From NCBI GenBank assembly GCA_937877515.1, contig CALFIX010000032.1, positions 1 through 52,431 on the forward strand: DNA of 52,431 nt. Reading direction: 5' to 3'. Positions 43,301-52,431 of this stretch are shown here, piece by piece (the first letter of the stretch is position 1; each line of letters starts with the position of its first letter). The translations under genes were made by a program, and so were the position numbers. Below the pieces are notes generated by a model. The model saw only the letters and a program-made list of their open reading frames with translations. It had not been told where the DNA came from and ran no database searches. Origin of the DNA: an uncultured Treponema sp. (GTDB lineage: Bacteria; Spirochaetota; Spirochaetia; Treponematales; Treponemataceae).

Positions 43301-44964
43301 GTTTCCATTATCTGCTGAATTGCAGCATGTTCAGTCTGAGTTTTTTCTTCGTCATGCACTGATGTTCTAAAGGGCGAAAGAGGAAGTCCTGCCTTTGAAA
43401 AGACTGTAACGGGACCGTAGTTGTACCATCCGTAACGGGCATATTTAGGTTGGGGAACTTCTTTTGCCGTAAGAGTGATTCTATTTTTTTCTACAGTGCA
43501 TTCCGCCGCATAAAAAACTTTGTCACTTCCCGCAAGTTCAAATCCGGTAAAGTTTTGGGGAACGGAAAGGTTCTGCCTCTTTTGCATGTCCCGGTAGTGT
43601 TCAAGGCGCATTTCGTCTTTTGTAAAGATAAGGCCCCAGTCCGCATTTGCAAAGTAAAGAATCATTGAGTTGGCCTTTGAAATGGCTTTGCTAAAGATGG
43701 GGTATGCGGTTTTCTTACCCTGAGGAATTTTATATGCTACCTCAAGAGCTGTAAGGGCTAGCCGTTCTGCAAGAACTTTCTTGTGCTTTGGGTGAATGTC
43801 ATCGTATTCTCCCAGTCCCAAGGCTACAACCATGCCAGTGTTTTTTACAGTTTTAAAAACCTTCTCCTGAGCCTCCCGAATAAGTGGCCAGTTTTTAAAG
43901 TCTCTGTCCTGACGGTAACGGTGTTCTGGTAACTGAACGAAGAGGAAGGGCAGACTGTCGTCATGCCAGTCGCTTCTCCACTGATCAATTAGTTCTCTAA
44001 AGAGTCTGTAATAAAGAGTGGGCTTGTGGTCGTCGCTTTCACCCTGATAGTATATGAATCCCTTTAGAGTGTAGGGTAGTATTCGGCTGATCATGCATTC
44101 ATAAAGTCCTGTGGGTCTGTAGGGATTCTTACAGTTCATGGGACCGGGCCACTGGCACTTTCCAAGAATGCGCTCAACTTCTGCCCATTCAATTTTGGGA
44201 TTTTCCCTGTAGAGAGCATCGCATTTTTTTTGCCATTCTGTGTGGTATGTCTGATAGGCGTCAAATTCCGCACACTGCTCTTCCTTGGTTTTTCCACTAC
44301 ATGCCTTTTGGTAGTCTGTTAGGTAAGATGAAAGTTCACTGTCACGCTCAAGCCTTTCTTTGCTCATCCATGCGCTTGCAGAAGTTCCACCCCAGTTGCA
44401 TCCTATTATGCCCACTGTAACGCCCAATTTTTTTGCCAACCGTTTTGCAAAAAAGTACCCTACGGCAGACCAGGCGTTTCTTGTCCTACTTTCCCATGTT
44501 TCCCAGGAAGTCTTGTCTTCTGCTTCAAAGAAGGCTTCATCCATCCATGCAATTTTCTGTGTGTAGTAAAATCTTACTCGGGGGGATTTTTCCTTTTCAA
44601 ACTCGGCAGTACCTTCTGTGCAGTTTCCAAGTTCAAATTCCATGTTGGACTGACCGCCTGCAAGCCAGACTTCTCCTACCGAAATGTCTTTAAATGTTAT
44701 ACTTTCGTTTTTTGTGCTGACTGTAAGGGAGGCGTTTTCCTGTGCCTTAACTGGAGGAAGGTAAAGCTGCCAGCGTCCTTCTTTTGCCACTGCTAAATTT
44801 TCTGAGATGCATTTTTTCCCGTCTAAAAAAAGGGCGGCCCTTACTTCTTCTTCGTCAGAGGCGGTTCCAAAAACGCATATGGGTTTTTCCCTTTGCAGAA
44901 CACAGTGGTCCGAAAAAACTCTTGCGACTGTAAATTTATTTTTTACGCTCATCTTTAGCTTCAT
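43297..44964 (-). CDS. SGNH-type sialate O-acetylesterase-like esterase
   Basis: A 555-residue enzyme of the SASA/DUF303 group. N-terminal beta domain, then the catalytic Ser in AGGQSNMEF, the oxyanion block GCNWGGTSASAW, YYQGESDD, and the Asp-x-x-His pair in DDIHPK. No signal peptide, so it probably deacetylates imported sugars such as acetylated xylo-oligosaccharides or sialic acid. The start could also be Met5 (44952). Either start overlaps the end of the acyl-CoA synthetase gene, so the two are co-transcribed. Confidence 0.88.
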   Translation of the reverse strand: MKLKMSVKNKFTVARVFSDHCVLQREKPICVFGTASDEEEVRAALFLDGKKCISENLAVAKEGRWQLYLPPVKAQENASLTVSTKNESITFKDISVGEVWLAGGQSNMEFELGNCTEGTAEFEKEKSPRVRFYYTQKIAWMDEAFFEAEDKTSWETWESRTRNAWSAVGYFFAKRLAKKLGVTVGIIGCNWGGTSASAWMSKERLERDSELSSYLTDYQKACSGKTKEEQCAEFDAYQTYHTEWQKKCDALYRENPKIEWAEVERILGKCQWPGPMNCKNPYRPTGLYECMISRILPYTLKGFIYYQGESDDHKPTLYYRLFRELIDQWRSDWHDDSLPFLFVQLPEHRYRQDRDFKNWPLIREAQEKVFKTVKNTGMVVALGLGEYDDIHPKHKKVLAERLALTALEVAYKIPQGKKTAYPIFSKAISKANSMILYFANADWGLIFTKDEMRLEHYRDMQKRQNLSVPQNFTGFELAGSDKVFYAAECTVEKNRITLTAKEVPQPKYARYGWYNYGPVTVFSKAGLPLSPFRTSVHDEEKTQTEHAAIQQIMET

Positions 44965-46999
44965 CCTTTTTATTTTTAAACAGAATCGCTTTTAGAGGCT
45001 CAAGGTTTATGTTGGACAGGTTCAGCGAGGGAAGAGAGATTCCGTGAGCCAGCATGTCGCTTAGACTTTGGAGCTGCTGTGCCATTGCCGAATCCGTGTA
45101 CATGAGCGAAATCTGTTTTTTGTAAAGTTCGTTTACCTTGTGGCGGATGATGCTTCCCTTTGCAGACAGTTCCACGCCAACTTCAAAGGGTTTGTCAAGA
45201 AAGACAAATTTTCCAATCTTTTCGCAGGACTTGAATCCGTTTTTGGGCGAGATGAGTTTTTCCATTTCTGAAAAAATAAGGTTGCGGATTTTTTCGTCTT
45301 TAAGAAGTGCGGAGGTGTTTTCTGTGTTAAGTCCGTTTTGCCTTGCGTAGTCTTCTATGCTGTCTGTTGCGGGAATTATTAAGGCGCCAAGACAGTTTCT
45401 GTCCTGTCCCACTATGACAGCTTTTGCAATGTAGGGGGATTCCTCCAGCTTGTTTTCTATGGGTACGGGTTCCACATTTTCTCCAGAACGCAGGACTATG
45501 GTGTCCTTTTCCCGACCCTTAACAATAAATTCTCTGGTGTATGTCTGCACTACAATGTCGCCTGTGTTGAACCATCCGTCCTTTAAAACTTGAGCGGTAA
45601 GTTCGCTTTCTCTGTAGTAGCCCTTCATTACATTTTTTCCGCGGATAAAGAGGACTCCCTTTTCTCCGGGTTTGCACAGACTTCCGTCCTTTCGTCTTAC
45701 CTGAGCATCGCAGTAGGGCATTGCTGTTCCAATTGTTCCCAGTACTGGGCGGCGGTAATTTCTCATGGCGCAGACAGGTGCGGTTTCTGTAAGTCCGTAG
45801 CCTTCAATTATTCTGATTCCTATGGCGTTAAAGAACTTGTCTATGTAGGGGGCAAGACCTCCTCCTCCAGACATGCCCATTTTAAATTCTCCTCCTAGAG
45901 TTTCTTGTGCGGGAATAAAGAAGAGGCTGTCTCCCAACATCTTTAGGGGAAGAAACAGGAGAATTGGAATGTAAAGAGCCTTGTTTAAAATGCGCATTAT
46001 AAAGAGAGGCTTCTTGTAGTGAAGGTTTCTTTCGTGAATTATGTCGTAGAACATTTGGATTAGGGAAGCTGCGCCCTTGCAGATGTTGAACAGCACTGCC
46101 TTTGCCTTTAAACCAGACTTTGACTGCTTTTGTACAACTTTGTAAATTGCCTCCCATACTCGGGGAACACATGCCATAAACTGAGGACGGATTTTCTTCA
46201 TGTCTGCAAGAATCATTCCGGCGATGGGTTTTGAGTAGCAGAGTGCAACGCCCATGTCCATGAATACATATTCCATTTCCCTTTCGTAGATGTGCCATAC
46301 AGGTAGCACGCACAGTGACTTGTCTCCGTGCTTTAAGGGGAGCCTGTTTCTAATTCCCTTTATCTGACATGTAAAATTCTGATGGATGAGTTCCACACCT
46401 TTGGGCTTACCTGTAGTGCCTGATGTAAATATGATTGTGGCCGTATCAGTTTCTTCGCCCGAAAGCATTATTTCTTCTGTTGCGCCAGGAACATCAGTGC
46501 GGAATTCTTTTCCCTTCTGGATTATGTCTTCGTAGCTGAAAACCTTTATTCCGTCTTTTTCGGCACCGCCAGTTTCGTTTCCTGAGGGATCTATGAGTAT
46601 GAGAGTGGTAAGGTCTGGCAGACTTTCCCTGCATTCAAGAACTTTTTTAAAGCTGTAGCCGTTTTCTACAATGACGGTTTTGCATTCCGCAAAGTGTAAT
46701 ATGTAGGAAAGGTCTTTTACAGTGGCCTCGCTTCCTCTGGGAATGTCGGAACAACCTATGGACATTATTCCCATGCTACATGTAAGCCATTCCCTGCGGT
46801 TGTCGCTTATGAGTCCCACATGGTCTTTCGGGTGGACTCCTAGTGCAAGAAGACCTGCTCCAAAGTCAAGCATGAGTTCGGAAAATTCTCCGTAAGAAAT
46901 TCTCTGGAATGCTCCGGTCTTATCCTTGTAATACTGAAGTTCGTCAGCCGGAATTTCTTGTGCCCTTTCATAAAGCAACTGCGGTATGGTAGAAAACAT
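44936..46999 (-). CDS. Long-chain acyl-CoA synthetase (AMP-forming)
   Basis: A 687-residue ANL-family ligase. AMP-binding motif IIFTSGTTGKPKG, EGYGLTETAPV, FNTGDIV and KGREKDTIVLRSGENV. Activates fatty acids, likely from the host or environment, for phospholipid synthesis. The length and the middle insertion match bacterial FadD15-like proteins. AAGG precedes ATG 46999. Divergent from argS. Confidence 0.93.
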   Translation of the reverse strand: MFSTIPQLLYERAQEIPADELQYYKDKTGAFQRISYGEFSELMLDFGAGLLALGVHPKDHVGLISDNRREWLTCSMGIMSIGCSDIPRGSEATVKDLSYILHFAECKTVIVENGYSFKKVLECRESLPDLTTLILIDPSGNETGGAEKDGIKVFSYEDIIQKGKEFRTDVPGATEEIMLSGEETDTATIIFTSGTTGKPKGVELIHQNFTCQIKGIRNRLPLKHGDKSLCVLPVWHIYEREMEYVFMDMGVALCYSKPIAGMILADMKKIRPQFMACVPRVWEAIYKVVQKQSKSGLKAKAVLFNICKGAASLIQMFYDIIHERNLHYKKPLFIMRILNKALYIPILLFLPLKMLGDSLFFIPAQETLGGEFKMGMSGGGGLAPYIDKFFNAIGIRIIEGYGLTETAPVCAMRNYRRPVLGTIGTAMPYCDAQVRRKDGSLCKPGEKGVLFIRGKNVMKGYYRESELTAQVLKDGWFNTGDIVVQTYTREFIVKGREKDTIVLRSGENVEPVPIENKLEESPYIAKAVIVGQDRNCLGALIIPATDSIEDYARQNGLNTENTSALLKDEKIRNLIFSEMEKLISPKNGFKSCEKIGKFVFLDKPFEVGVELSAKGSIIRHKVNELYKKQISLMYTDSAMAQQLQSLSDMLAHGISLPSLNLSNINLEPLKAILFKNKKDEAKDERKK

Positions 47000-47007
47000 G
47001 ATGCCTT

Positions 47008-47036
47008 ATCATGCCCCATTTGAGGGAAAAATTCAA
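47008..47036 (-). promoter_or_regulatory. Possible promoter of the acyl-CoA synthetase gene
   Basis: Minus strand: TTGAAT (47036-47031), a 17-base spacer and CATGAT (47013-47008), 8 bases before ATG 46999. The -10 matches only four of six positions. Confidence 0.35.
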
Positions 47037-47223
47037 TATGGGTTTCGGCAGGAAAATGCTAATCTGAACATAGCCACAAGGAACGGGAACTGCGCTCTCG
47101 TCAAAATGTGTCGGTTAAATCCACGGTTGCGCGGATTTGCCGCCTCATTTTCTTACCGTATGCACGGTCTTTCTTTGAGAAGCGTTTTCTGCCTTTGCAG
47201 AGTGGGGCGGCGTCTCTTCTGTG

Positions 47224-47252
47224 TTGTGTTTTTCTATATACTATGCTATAAT
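47224..47252 (+). promoter_or_regulatory. Leaderless-type promoter of argS
   Basis: TTGTGT at 47224-47229, a 17-base spacer and perfect TATAAT at 47247-47252 with extended TGC. ATG 47259 follows after 6 bases and no ribosome site is present. The rest of the 47000-47223 gap holds nothing else I can identify. Confidence 0.75.
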
Positions 47253-47258
47253 GCTCCC

Positions 47259-49103
47259 ATGGCAGACAAAAAAGAATTATTCCGTGCTATTGTATGTAAG
47301 GCACTTTGCGACTATAAAAATCAGAAGGGACTGGAAGCAGAAATTCAGGTCGAATCTCTTGTGCGTGTTGAAACACCTCCTAAGCCAGAAATGGGCGACA
47401 TTGGCGTTCCCATGTTCCCCTTTGCAAAGGCTTTCAGACTTGCGCCTCCCATGATTGCAAAAGATGTGGCAAAAATTATTCATGACAGTTTGGGACAGAG
47501 TGCTGACTTTACTTCCGTAAGCGCAGTGGGGCCCTATGTAAATGCAACTCTTAACAAGGCCAGCGAGGCCTCCGACATACTTAAGAAAATCCATGAGCAG
47601 GGAGACTCTTACGGTTCCTTTGCAGCCGACGGAACTAAACCTCTTGCCGGCAGAAAAGTTATGGTGGAATACTCTAGCCCTAACACAAACAAGCCTCTGC
47701 ATTTGGGACACCTTAGAAACGATGCACTGGGTGAAAGTGTAAGTCGCATTCTTGCAAAAGCAGGAGCAGATGTTTTCCGCACTATAATCGTCAACAACAG
47801 GGGAATCCACATCTGCAAGTCCATGTTGGCATACAAACTTTTCCACGAAAAAAATGGAGACACTCCCGAATCCCTTGGCATGAAGGGAGACCACTTTGTA
47901 GGTCAATGCTATGTGGAGTTTGACCGCTACCTTAAAGGCGAAGAAGGTAAGCCTGAAACCGCTCACCCAGAAGCCCAAACCATGGCGGAAGAAATGCTGG
48001 TAAAGTGGGAGCAGGGGGACTCAGAGGTACGCGCTCTGTGGCAGAAGATGAACGACTGGACCCTTAACGGAGTAAAAGAAACCTATAAGCGTACTGGTGT
48101 AGGATTTGACAAATACTATTTTGAAAGCGACACTTATCTTTTGGGAAAAGAAGTTATAGACGAAGGTCTTTCAAAGGGAATTTTCTTTAAGGCTGATGAT
48201 GGATCCGTGCGGATTGATGTAACCGAAGCAACTGGTAAAGGACGGGACGGAGAAAATCAGCTTAAGGTTCTTCTTAGAAAGGACGGCACTTCTGTTTACA
48301 TTACTCAGGACATTGGAACTGCTGTAAAAAGACATCAGGACTGGCCCTACAATCAGATGGTGTATGTGGTTGCAAACGAGCAGAACTACCACTTTAAGGT
48401 TCTGTTCTACATCCTGCAGAAACTGGGCTACGACTGGACTGACAAATTGCATCACCTTAGTTATGGTCTTGTAAATCTGCCCTCAGGAAGGATGAAGAGC
48501 CGAGAGGGAACAATCGTTGACGCAGATGACCTGATTGACAGCCTGCATGCCTCCGCCCTGGATGCCATAAGGGAAAGGGAGCGTGACGGAGAACTGGAAG
48601 ATGCAGATCAGGTTGCTGAAAAAGTTGCCCTTGCTGCCCTCCATTACTATCTCCTGCAGGTAGCCCCTGTAAAGGACATGCTCTTTCATCCAGAAGAAAG
48701 CCTTTCCTTTACTGGCAACACAGGACCCTATTTGCAGTACATGGGAGCTCGCATTGCAAGCATACTGCGCAAGGCCGAAGAGCAGGGAGTAAAAGCCTCT
48801 TTTGACGACAGTGCACTTTCACTTTTGACTCATGAAAGCGAATGGGCTCTTATAAAGAATCTGGGAAGGTTCCCTCTGGTGGTTGCAAAGGCCGCGGAAG
48901 AACTTGACCCCAGCCAAGTTGCAGTCTACCTGTACGATGTGTGCCATGACTTTAGTGCCTTCTATCGTGACTGTCCCATGGTTTCGCTTGCTCAGTCAGA
49001 CCCGGCCCTTGCAGGAGCCAGACTTGCCCTTGCTTCCTGCACTCATACGGTCCTTAAAGGAGCTATGTCTCTGGTACTGGTTCCCTACCTTGACCGCATG
49101 TAG
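47259..49103 (+). CDS. argS: Arginyl-tRNA synthetase
   Basis: A 614-residue class I synthetase. N-terminal Add-1 domain (ETPPKPEMGDIGVPMFPFAK), HIGH-type motif HLGH in NKPLHLGHLRND, degenerate KMSKS (RMKSREGT) as is common in ArgRS, and the C-terminal anticodon domain. The ORF can be extended to 46986, but that part crosses the promoter and the divergent fadD start, so the start is ATG 47259 (MADKKELF). Followed after 25 bases by the hybrid kinase gene. Confidence 0.96.
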   Translation: MADKKELFRAIVCKALCDYKNQKGLEAEIQVESLVRVETPPKPEMGDIGVPMFPFAKAFRLAPPMIAKDVAKIIHDSLGQSADFTSVSAVGPYVNATLNKASEASDILKKIHEQGDSYGSFAADGTKPLAGRKVMVEYSSPNTNKPLHLGHLRNDALGESVSRILAKAGADVFRTIIVNNRGIHICKSMLAYKLFHEKNGDTPESLGMKGDHFVGQCYVEFDRYLKGEEGKPETAHPEAQTMAEEMLVKWEQGDSEVRALWQKMNDWTLNGVKETYKRTGVGFDKYYFESDTYLLGKEVIDEGLSKGIFFKADDGSVRIDVTEATGKGRDGENQLKVLLRKDGTSVYITQDIGTAVKRHQDWPYNQMVYVVANEQNYHFKVLFYILQKLGYDWTDKLHHLSYGLVNLPSGRMKSREGTIVDADDLIDSLHASALDAIRERERDGELEDADQVAEKVALAALHYYLLQVAPVKDMLFHPEESLSFTGNTGPYLQYMGARIASILRKAEEQGVKASFDDSALSLLTHESEWALIKNLGRFPLVVAKAAEELDPSQVAVYLYDVCHDFSAFYRDCPMVSLAQSDPALAGARLALASCTHTVLKGAMSLVLVPYLDRM

Positions 49104-49128
49104 AAAACATCTTGTTTAAGGAGTAGCG

Positions 49129-51417
49129 ATGGTTCCAGCCCTGCTTAGAATGGAAGCAGCCTGTCTCTCAATGATTGTGTTTGTTGCCTTTGTATTTTTC
49201 TTTTCAAGGCGACGGCATACTTATGTCCACAGGCTTTTTTCTGAAATAATCATTCTAGCGGCAATAAACCTTACCTTTGACGGAATTACTGTCTACACGG
49301 TAAATCATCTTGATGTCGTAAATCCCGTTTTAAATTTCATCTTTCACAAGGTTTTTCTTGGAAGCCTTATTTCAGTTGTTTTTGTTGTATTTCTTTACAT
49401 ACTTACCCTAGTGCAGACTCCCGGTGCGGAAAAAAATCTTCGTCCCGTCTGGGAACGACTGCCCTTTTACATTGGACTGGTTCTGGTGCTTGTTCTTCCC
49501 ATTGAATATGTAGAAACAGATAGAGGAAACTATTCCATGGGTCCCTACGCCTATGCGGCCTACGCTGTAATGGCAATTTATTTTCTCGCTTCGGTAATTT
49601 TCTTTATCCGTACATGGCGCCAGATGAACAGCAAAAAAGTTCAGGCCATAATATTTTCCCTTTCGTTTATAGGAATCTGCCTTGTGCTACAGGCAATTAT
49701 TCCCACCTTGCTTATTTCGGGAGTGGGGGTAACAGCCTTGGTACTGGCATTCTTCTTTACGGTGGAAAGTCCCGACGCTCATCTTGTGGAACAGCTTCAG
49801 GTTGAAAAAGAAAAGGCCGATGCCGCCAACGCTGCAAAAAGTTCTTTCCTTGCAAACATGTCTCACGAAATACGAACTCCAATAAATGCCGTTTTGGGAT
49901 TCAACGAAATAATCATGAGGGAGAGCACCGAACCAAAAATAGTTTCTTATGCCCACAATGTGGAAAATGCAGGTAAAACCCTTTTGGGCATTATAAACGA
50001 TGTTTTGGATTTTTCAAAAATAGAAGCGGGCAAGATGAATCTTCTTGAGCGCAACTACGAACTTTCTTCCCTGATTAACGATGTGGTGAACATGATTTCC
50101 TTCCGTGCAAAGGCCAAGGATTTAAAGGTCATCGTAAACATGAACAAGAACATTCCCAACATGCTCTACGGTGATGACATGCGCATAAAGCAGATTTTGC
50201 TTAACATAATGAACAATGCGGTAAAGTACACCAACGAGGGAAGCATAACTCTTTCAGTTGATTACGATAATAACGAGACTGTTGATACCGGAGGATATAT
50301 TTCCCTGGATTCATTTAACACCTCCGAAAACTATGTTAACCTTAAGGTTTCTGTTGCGGATACAGGAATAGGAATAAAGAAGGAGGAATTGGAAAAACTC
50401 TTTGCCCCCTTTGAACGGATTGAAGAGTCCAAGAATCGCTCTGTGGAGGGAACAGGTCTTGGCATGACCATTGTAAAGCGCCTTCTTTCTATGATGAATT
50501 CCTCCCTTGCGGTTGAAAGCGAATACGGCAAAGGTTCAACATTTTCTTTTTCCATAAAGCAAAGGGTTATAAACTGGAAGCCTGTAGGAACCCTTGTGAA
50601 CGACACTCAGTATACGGATGCAAAGCCCTACAGGGAATCCTTCCATGCACCTACGGCACGAATTCTTATTGTGGACGATGTAAAGCTTAACCTTATTGTA
50701 ATTAGCGCACTGCTTAAGCCCCTGCAAATTCAGGTTGACACTGCTATGAGCGGAAGGGAAGCCCTTGACCTTGTGCAGAAAAAACTCTATGACATTATCT
50801 TTCTTGACCACCGCATGCCCGAAATGGACGGAATTGAAACTCTTGCAGAAATGAAAAAGATGAAAGGCTCCATGAACGATGGAGTTCCTGTAATCGCCCT
50901 TACGGCAAATGCAGTTTCCGGGGCAAGGGAAGAATACATTCAGGCGGGATTTGTAAACTATCTTTCCAAGCCTGTAGATATGAGGCACTTGGAGCAGGCT
51001 CTGCTTGACTATTTGCCCAAGTCAAAAATTGAACGGGTAAGCCTTCATGTTCTTTCAAATGTTACGGAAAAAAGCCAACCTGCGGCTGATAAAGAAAAGC
51101 TTCCTATGGACAGGGAGCAGGGAATTGCAAACTGCGGTTCCGAAGAATTGTACAGAAATGTGGTGGAAGAATTTTGTTCCACCGCTGAAGAATATGCCCA
51201 GAAAATAGAGCAGACTTTGGGAGAGTCTGACTTTAAAAATTACGCCATTTTTGTGCATTCCGTAAAAAGTTCTGCCAGAACTATAGGAGCCGTGGAACTT
51301 GCAAAGATGGCGGCCTCTTTGGAGCTACTGGCCCTGTCTCCTTCTCCTAAGGGACTGGAAGAAAAGACTCCAGAACTTATTTCTCTTCTTATGCGCTACA
51401 GGCAGCAGTTAGTCTAA
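49129..51417 (+). CDS. Hybrid sensor histidine kinase with receiver and HPt domains
   Basis: A 762-residue multidomain protein. About seven membrane helices (1-220), HisKA with phospho-acceptor His246 (NMSHEIRTPINAVLGF), HATPase (NNAVKYTNEGSITL; DTGIGIKKEEL; GTGLGMTIVKRL), a receiver domain with Asp560 (IIFLDHRMPEMDG), and a C-terminal HPt domain with His710 (VHSVKSSARTIGA). All relay residues are present, so it can pass phosphate His-Asp-His to an external response regulator, which is not encoded here. AAGGAG precedes ATG 49129. Confidence 0.93.
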   Translation: MVPALLRMEAACLSMIVFVAFVFFFSRRRHTYVHRLFSEIIILAAINLTFDGITVYTVNHLDVVNPVLNFIFHKVFLGSLISVVFVVFLYILTLVQTPGAEKNLRPVWERLPFYIGLVLVLVLPIEYVETDRGNYSMGPYAYAAYAVMAIYFLASVIFFIRTWRQMNSKKVQAIIFSLSFIGICLVLQAIIPTLLISGVGVTALVLAFFFTVESPDAHLVEQLQVEKEKADAANAAKSSFLANMSHEIRTPINAVLGFNEIIMRESTEPKIVSYAHNVENAGKTLLGIINDVLDFSKIEAGKMNLLERNYELSSLINDVVNMISFRAKAKDLKVIVNMNKNIPNMLYGDDMRIKQILLNIMNNAVKYTNEGSITLSVDYDNNETVDTGGYISLDSFNTSENYVNLKVSVADTGIGIKKEELEKLFAPFERIEESKNRSVEGTGLGMTIVKRLLSMMNSSLAVESEYGKGSTFSFSIKQRVINWKPVGTLVNDTQYTDAKPYRESFHAPTARILIVDDVKLNLIVISALLKPLQIQVDTAMSGREALDLVQKKLYDIIFLDHRMPEMDGIETLAEMKKMKGSMNDGVPVIALTANAVSGAREEYIQAGFVNYLSKPVDMRHLEQALLDYLPKSKIERVSLHVLSNVTEKSQPAADKEKLPMDREQGIANCGSEELYRNVVEEFCSTAEEYAQKIEQTLGESDFKNYAIFVHSVKSSARTIGAVELAKMAASLELLALSPSPKGLEEKTPELISLLMRYRQQLV

Positions 51418-51426
51418 GTGCCTGCG

Positions 51427-51455
51427 TTGCCTTTATCGCAAAAAAACAGTATCTT
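51427..51455 (+). promoter_or_regulatory. Leaderless-type promoter of the last gene
   Basis: TTGCCT at 51427-51432, a 17-base spacer and TATCTT at 51450-51455, then 6 bases to ATG 51462. No ribosome site. Confidence 0.45.
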
Positions 51456-51461
51456 TATAGT

Positions 51462-52383
51462 ATGGACTTTTCACTGGAAAACCTTACAGACAGATTCCTC
51501 AGAACCGTTCTGGACCCTTTTTCTACCCGGGACATACAGCGGTTCTGCATGCAGTTGGGCCTAAGGATTTCCGAACGAGAGGCAAAGACTCTTCTTGCCC
51601 AAAGTCCCTATGTCTACATGCTTACTGACGGTTCCTACATTACCCGCGCAGGTGTCTTTTCTCGCCAGTGGTTTAGTATAAGGCCCACCGCCCAAGAAGT
51701 TGCCAAGGGAGTGTTTGTTGCAGGAGACCGGTGCATTCCCTTTGTAGACGACGAACTTTCTCCTTCAAACCTTACTTTCATCATAGACGGCAGGGAACTT
51801 CCAAAAAAAGTTTGCCAGTTTGACAGCGATTTTGCCATAGACCTTTATCAGCTTTACGGCGAAGAATATGCCCCCCAGTACATTGCCTCTGACCCTGCAA
51901 ACAGCGATGTGGATTATGTAAGCCGCAACTTTGAACTGTCAACTTCGGTAAACCTTACTTGTGTTGATATAGGCTACCTTGAAACATGCTACGGATTTGT
52001 GGAAGGTGATAGGCTAGTTTGTCGGGTTACTGATTGGGATGCTGGGGTAGTGGAGATTAAAGTTCTTCATTCCCATACTGATGTCTTTGAGGCAGGTCCT
52101 GTTGCAAGCGCAAGATTGGACTGGTACGATCTTCTAGAAAAGAAGCTTCTGGAAAGTTTTGATTCCGCCGGTCCATGCTCTACAATAGCGGAACAGTTGG
52201 AGATTGTCTTTTTTGACAACCGTTCAAAACTCTGTGTTCCTGAATGCGGATCCATAGAGGAATTCCTTGCTCGGTATTCCAAGAAGGTTGGCCTTGAGCA
52301 TTACGGTGTGGAAACGCGTCTTTGGCGCAAGGGAGAAATGGTTCCCGCTATAGGTGTCTGGAATGATGCGGAACTTGCTCTTT
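51462..52383 (+). CDS. Unknown protein, 3'-truncated
   Basis: At least 307 residues. No domain recognised: an N-terminal helical part (DFSLENLTDRFLRTVLDPF), then RITDW-like and beta-rich stretches and a Cys-containing C-terminal region (KLCVPECGSIEEFL). The apparent stop codon at 52383-52385 is made of one genomic T and the first two bases of adapter, so the gene runs off the contig and its real C-terminus is unknown. Soluble, no signal peptide. Confidence 0.7.
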
Positions 52384-52431
52384 AGATCGGAAGAGCGTCG
52401 TGTAGGGAAAGAGTGTAGATCTCGGTGGTCG
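52384..52431. other. Illumina TruSeq adapter read-through (artefact)
   Basis: The last 48 bases begin AGATCGGAAGAGC and continue exactly as the reverse complement of the TruSeq universal adapter. They are not genomic and should be trimmed. Confidence 0.97.

Noticed and set aside
46986..47258. N-terminal extension of argS by 91 codons
   Set aside because: It would cross the argS promoter and the divergent gene's start, and ArgRS normally begins at the position of ATG 47259.
47277..47978. 233-codon open frame on the minus strand inside argS
   Set aside because: Lies wholly within argS, whose motifs are clear; the minus-strand translation is Cys/Val/Phe-rich with no recognisable domain.

Overview
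The window looks like a fragment of a spirochaete chromosome, most likely a gut or rumen Treponema. This is inference from gene content: many secreted proteins and lipoproteins with relaxed lipoboxes, beta-barrel proteins ending in Phe, a giant CoA-dehydratase activase-type protein, an HD-GYP protein, anaerobic carbohydrate genes and a low-to-moderate G+C. No rRNA, tRNA, CRISPR array, insertion sequence or phage gene was seen. The last 48 bases (52384-52431) are Illumina adapter, so the right edge is an untrimmed contig end, and the left edge cuts into a gene. No gene-free stretch exceeds 300 bases.

Layout. 1-2990: 3' part of a CoA-dehydratase activase-like protein. 3011-11124: a probable operon of a secreted protein, a large TPR protein, an outer-membrane barrel, ExbB, ExbD and a TonB-like protein, which looks like a dedicated energised envelope machine. 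11196-15935: leuB, a membrane HD-GYP phosphodiesterase, an iron-alcohol-dehydrogenase-like protein with a damaged metal site, and a small secreted protein. 16104-23751: a cytoplasmic GH27 glycosidase, then three tandem Cthe_2159/DUF4353-like beta-helix proteins, an outer-membrane barrel, a VTC-type polyphosphate polymerase and a DUF4956 membrane protein. 23856-34957: amino-acid metabolism, namely thrA (aspartokinase-homoserine dehydrogenase), a DAHP-synthase/prephenate-dehydratase fusion with a degraded DAHPS metal site, the oligopeptide transporter oppBCDF-A, and ilvN. 34947-39651: an unknown protein, a HExxH metalloprotease candidate, an MBL-fold hydrolase, a pentapeptide-repeat protein, a zinc-ribbon protein and murI. 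39668-46999, all leftward: icd, a membrane protein, map, a J-domain protein, an SGNH esterase and an acyl-CoA synthetase. 47224-52383, rightward: argS, a hybrid histidine kinase and a truncated unknown gene.

Promoters are unusually legible. Most fit TTGnnn, a 17-bp spacer and TATAAT-like hexamers, often with an extended TGn. At least five genes have the -10 box 6-11 bases from the start codon and no Shine-Dalgarno sequence, which predicts leaderless or nearly leaderless mRNAs.

The strongest candidate for an undescribed system is the 17.5-23.75 kb locus. It pairs surface beta-helix proteins and a barrel with a polyphosphate-polymerase fold and its DUF4956 membrane partner, and has no CotH kinase in view. 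The second is the DAHPS-PDT fusion, whose DAHPS half has lost three of four metal ligands while keeping its substrate motifs.
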